Assembly (NCBI GenBank): GCA_046160725.1
Contig: JBJXHB010000547.1
Coordinates: 1 to 17,616, forward strand
Length of the DNA stretch: 17,616 nt
Direction of reading: 5' to 3'
From: JBJXHB01 sp046160725
GTDB lineage: Bacteria > Pseudomonadota > Gammaproteobacteria > Burkholderiales > Burkholderiaceae_C
The translations under genes were made by a program, and so were the position numbers. Positions 15,853-17,616 of this stretch are shown here, one piece after another; positions within the stretch are counted from its first letter, which is position 1, and every line of letters begins with the position of its first letter. Under the pieces are notes generated by a model, which saw only the letters and a list, made by a program, of their open reading frames with translations, was not told the DNA's origin and ran no database searches.

Positions 15853-15884
15853 CGGCGGCAGGCCAGTTACCTGCCGCCGTTTTT
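15853..15884 (+). terminator. Strong intrinsic terminator of the plus-strand block
   Basis: A perfect 10-base stem, CGGCGGCAGG at 15853-15862 with CCTGCCGCCG at 15870-15879, encloses a seven-base loop and is followed directly by TTTTT (15880-15884). This is a textbook Rho-independent terminator reading rightwards, 116 bases after the metalloprotease stop. It separates the corC-to-metalloprotease run from the EF-G-like gene. Confidence 0.9.
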
Positions 15885-16017
15885 CATTTCCGGCACAGCT
15901 CAGCGTGTCATCCCCATTGCACGATCGAGCGGCCGGGACTAGGCTGGGCGCAGCGACCCAAGCCCATATCGGCGCCGGTGTGTCATCTGGCGGTGGGCCC
16001 GGGCAGGAGCGCCCACG
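15885..16017 (+). promoter_or_regulatory. Leader and possible promoter of the EF-G-like gene
   Basis: The 133 bases between the terminator and the EF-G-like start hold no credible gene. TTGCAC at 15917-15922 and TAGGCT at 15940-15945, with a 17-base spacer, form a weak sigma-70 candidate (three of six matches each). AGGAG at 16005-16009, eight bases before the ATG at 16018, is an excellent ribosome binding site and sets the start. Confidence 0.4.
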
Positions 16018-17616
16018 ATGTCAAGCCCAACTGGTGCCGGCTCGCCCGGTGTGGCCCAGATCCGCACCTTGGCCCTGGTCGGGGCCGCTGCAGCCGGCAA
16101 GACCTTGCTTAGTGAGTCACTACTAGTCCATTCGGGCATGCTGGCGGTCAGGGGGAGCCTGGAACGGGGAACAACGGTCAGCGACCACGATCCGCTGGAG
16201 AGGCGGGTGGGTCATTCACTCACCTCCTCCATCCTGCATGTCGATCATGGCGGATGCCGTATCCATCTGATCGACACGCCTGGCGGGCCGGACTTCCTAG
16301 GCCACTCGCTACCGGCGCTGGAGGCTGTCGAGACGGTCGCCGTCGTCGTCAACGCCATGGTCGGCATCGAACCGATGACCGTGCGCATGATGGACTATGC
16401 GGCGAGCCGGCATCTGGATCGGATGATCATCATCACGAAGATGGACGCTCCGGATGTCGATTTGGCCGGACTTCTGGCGTCCATCCAGGAAGCGTTCGGG
16501 CGAGAGTGCCTGCCGTTGAACCTGCCGGATCGGAACGGCACGACTGTCGTGGACTGCTTCTACAACCGACAGGGTCACTCCGACTTCGGCTCTGTCGACA
16601 ACGCACACCGTTCACTGGTCGAGCAAGTGGTGGAGGTCGACGCATCCTTTGTGGACCGGTATCTCAATGACGGCGACATCGATGCTGCTGAACTCCATTC
16701 ACCACTTGAACAAGCGCTGCGTGAAGGGCACCTCATTCCGGTCTGCTTCACGTCGGCGAAGTCCGGTGCTGGGATTGGAGAGTTGCTGGACATCTGTGTG
16801 AAGCTTCTTCCAAACCCCACCGAAGGCAATCCACCCGATTTCCTTCGAGGCGAAGGTGAGGCGGGCATCCTGATGCATGCGTCTTACGACCCAGCGCAAC
16901 ACGTCCTCGCCCATGTGTTCAAGGTGACCGTTGATCCATTTGTTGGGAAGCTGGGCATCATGAGGGTGCATCAGGGCACCCTGACCAAGGACAGCCAGCT
17001 CTACGTTGGAGACGGCCGAAAGCCGTTCAAGGTCGGCCACTTGTTCATGCTTCAAGGGCGCGACCATGTCGAAGTCGAAAAGGCACTGCCTGGCGACATA
17101 TGCGCTGTTGCGAAGGTTGACAGCCTCCACTTCGACGCGGTTCTGCATGACGCTGCAGAAGACGACCATATCCACTTGATGCCGCTAGCGTTTCCAGTTC
17201 CTGTGAATGGCCTAGCCATCAGCCCAAAGCGCCGAGGAGATGAGCAGCGACTTTCGGACATCTTGGGGCGGCTAACGGCTGAAGACCCCTGCATGAAGGT
17301 CGAACACGTTGCCGCTACGAATGAGACCATTCTCTATGGGCTTGGGGATCTTCATCTGCGAATGGCACTGGAGCGGATGAAGGAGGTCTACAAATTCGAG
17401 GTGGAAACAAGGCCTCCCCGAATTGCTTACCGCGAGACCATAGCCAAACCAGCGGAGGGCCATCACCGTCACAAGAAGCAATCCGGCGGCGCGGGCCAGT
17501 TTGGCGAAGTCTTTCTGCGGATCGAACCACTTCAGCGAGGCGCCGGTTTCGAGTTCATTGATCAGGTGAAGGGAGGCACCATTCCCGGACAGTTCATTCC
17601 GGCGGTCGAGAAGGGC
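16018..17616 (+). CDS. Atypical elongation factor G-like GTPase (EF-G2 type), cut by window edge
   Basis: 533 codons are open from the ATG at 16018 to the right edge without a stop. Domains in order are a GTPase domain (1-270), domain II (about 285-380, with GDGRKPFKVGHLF and ALPGDICAVAKV), domain III (about 388-465, GLGDLHLRMALERM) and the start of domain IV (HHRHKKQSGGAGQFGEV, 482-498). This is the order of translational GTPases. The P-loop is GAAAAGKT (22-29), switch I is ERGTTVSDHDPLERR, switch II is DTPGGPDF (86-93), the guanine motif is TKMD (140-143), and SAKSG is G5. Canonical EF-G has DTPGHVDF and NKMD, so the catalytic histidine is Gly90 here. It is therefore an EF-G-like paralogue and not the housekeeping fusA; its role is unknown. 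A good AGGAG site precedes it, and the gene is visibly poorer in GC than its neighbours. Confidence 0.88.
   Translation, partial: MSSPTGAGSPGVAQIRTLALVGAAAAGKTLLSESLLVHSGMLAVRGSLERGTTVSDHDPLERRVGHSLTSSILHVDHGGCRIHLIDTPGGPDFLGHSLPALEAVETVAVVVNAMVGIEPMTVRMMDYAASRHLDRMIIITKMDAPDVDLAGLLASIQEAFGRECLPLNLPDRNGTTVVDCFYNRQGHSDFGSVDNAHRSLVEQVVEVDASFVDRYLNDGDIDAAELHSPLEQALREGHLIPVCFTSAKSGAGIGELLDICVKLLPNPTEGNPPDFLRGEGEAGILMHASYDPAQHVLAHVFKVTVDPFVGKLGIMRVHQGTLTKDSQLYVGDGRKPFKVGHLFMLQGRDHVEVEKALPGDICAVAKVDSLHFDAVLHDAAEDDHIHLMPLAFPVPVNGLAISPKRRGDEQRLSDILGRLTAEDPCMKVEHVAATNETILYGLGDLHLRMALERMKEVYKFEVETRPPRIAYRETIAKPAEGHHRHKKQSGGAGQFGEVFLRIEPLQRGAGFEFIDQVKGGTIPGQFIPAVEKG

Noticed and set aside
15740..16126. 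Open frames of about 128 codons running across the intergenic region
   Set aside because: They cross a strong intrinsic terminator and enter the start of the EF-G-like gene in another frame; no family similarity is seen.
1..17616. Search by eye for tRNA, rRNA, CRISPR arrays, insertion sequences, toxin-antitoxin or defence genes
   Set aside because: None recognised; gene content is core metabolism, translation and envelope functions.

Overview
The window is a GC-rich, densely coded bacterial chromosome segment that looks like a betaproteobacterium of the order Burkholderiales, most like the Comamonadaceae and relatives. Three things point there: an HslV with the N-terminus MEPFHG before the catalytic threonine, a DksA with a long Ala/Lys/Pro tail next to a STAS-domain protein and hslVU, and the order corC-lnt-glyQ-glyS-gmhB-plsC-(YgjP-like metalloprotease). 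Assignment is from recalled family features only; no search was run. No rRNA, tRNA, CRISPR array, insertion sequence or phage gene was seen.

Layout. (1) Positions 1-851, minus: the N-terminal part of AMP nucleosidase (amn), cut by the window edge. (2) 944-1714, plus: type III pantothenate kinase (coaX), divergent from amn and convergent with hslU. (3) 7623 down to 1749, minus: a co-directional block read as cobW-like G3E GTPase, dksA, a STAS-domain protein, hslV, hslU. It combines a predicted zinc metallochaperone, a stringent-response RNA polymerase regulator, an uncharacterised adaptor-like protein and the HslUV protease. (4) 7798-15736, plus: an envelope and translation block of corC, lnt, glyQ, glyS, gmhB, plsC and a YgjP-like metalloprotease, closed by a strong intrinsic terminator at 15853-15884. 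(5) 16018 to the window end, plus: an atypical EF-G paralogue, truncated by the edge, with a clear Shine-Dalgarno site and lower GC than the rest.

The plus-strand block joins lipoprotein N-acylation (lnt, with corC upstream), glycyl-tRNA charging (glyQS), LPS heptose synthesis (gmhB) and phosphatidic acid synthesis (plsC). Several starts are GTG (dksA, corC, lnt, plsC).

Most of the window is ordinary core-genome content and I see no clear new defence or mobile system. The points worth a second look are: a GmhB whose HAD nucleophile aspartate reads as glycine; a DksA keeping one of the four zinc-finger cysteines, encoded directly after a His-rich COG0523 metallochaperone; an undescribed two-STAS-like protein between dksA and hslV; and an EF-G-like GTPase lacking the catalytic histidine of switch II.
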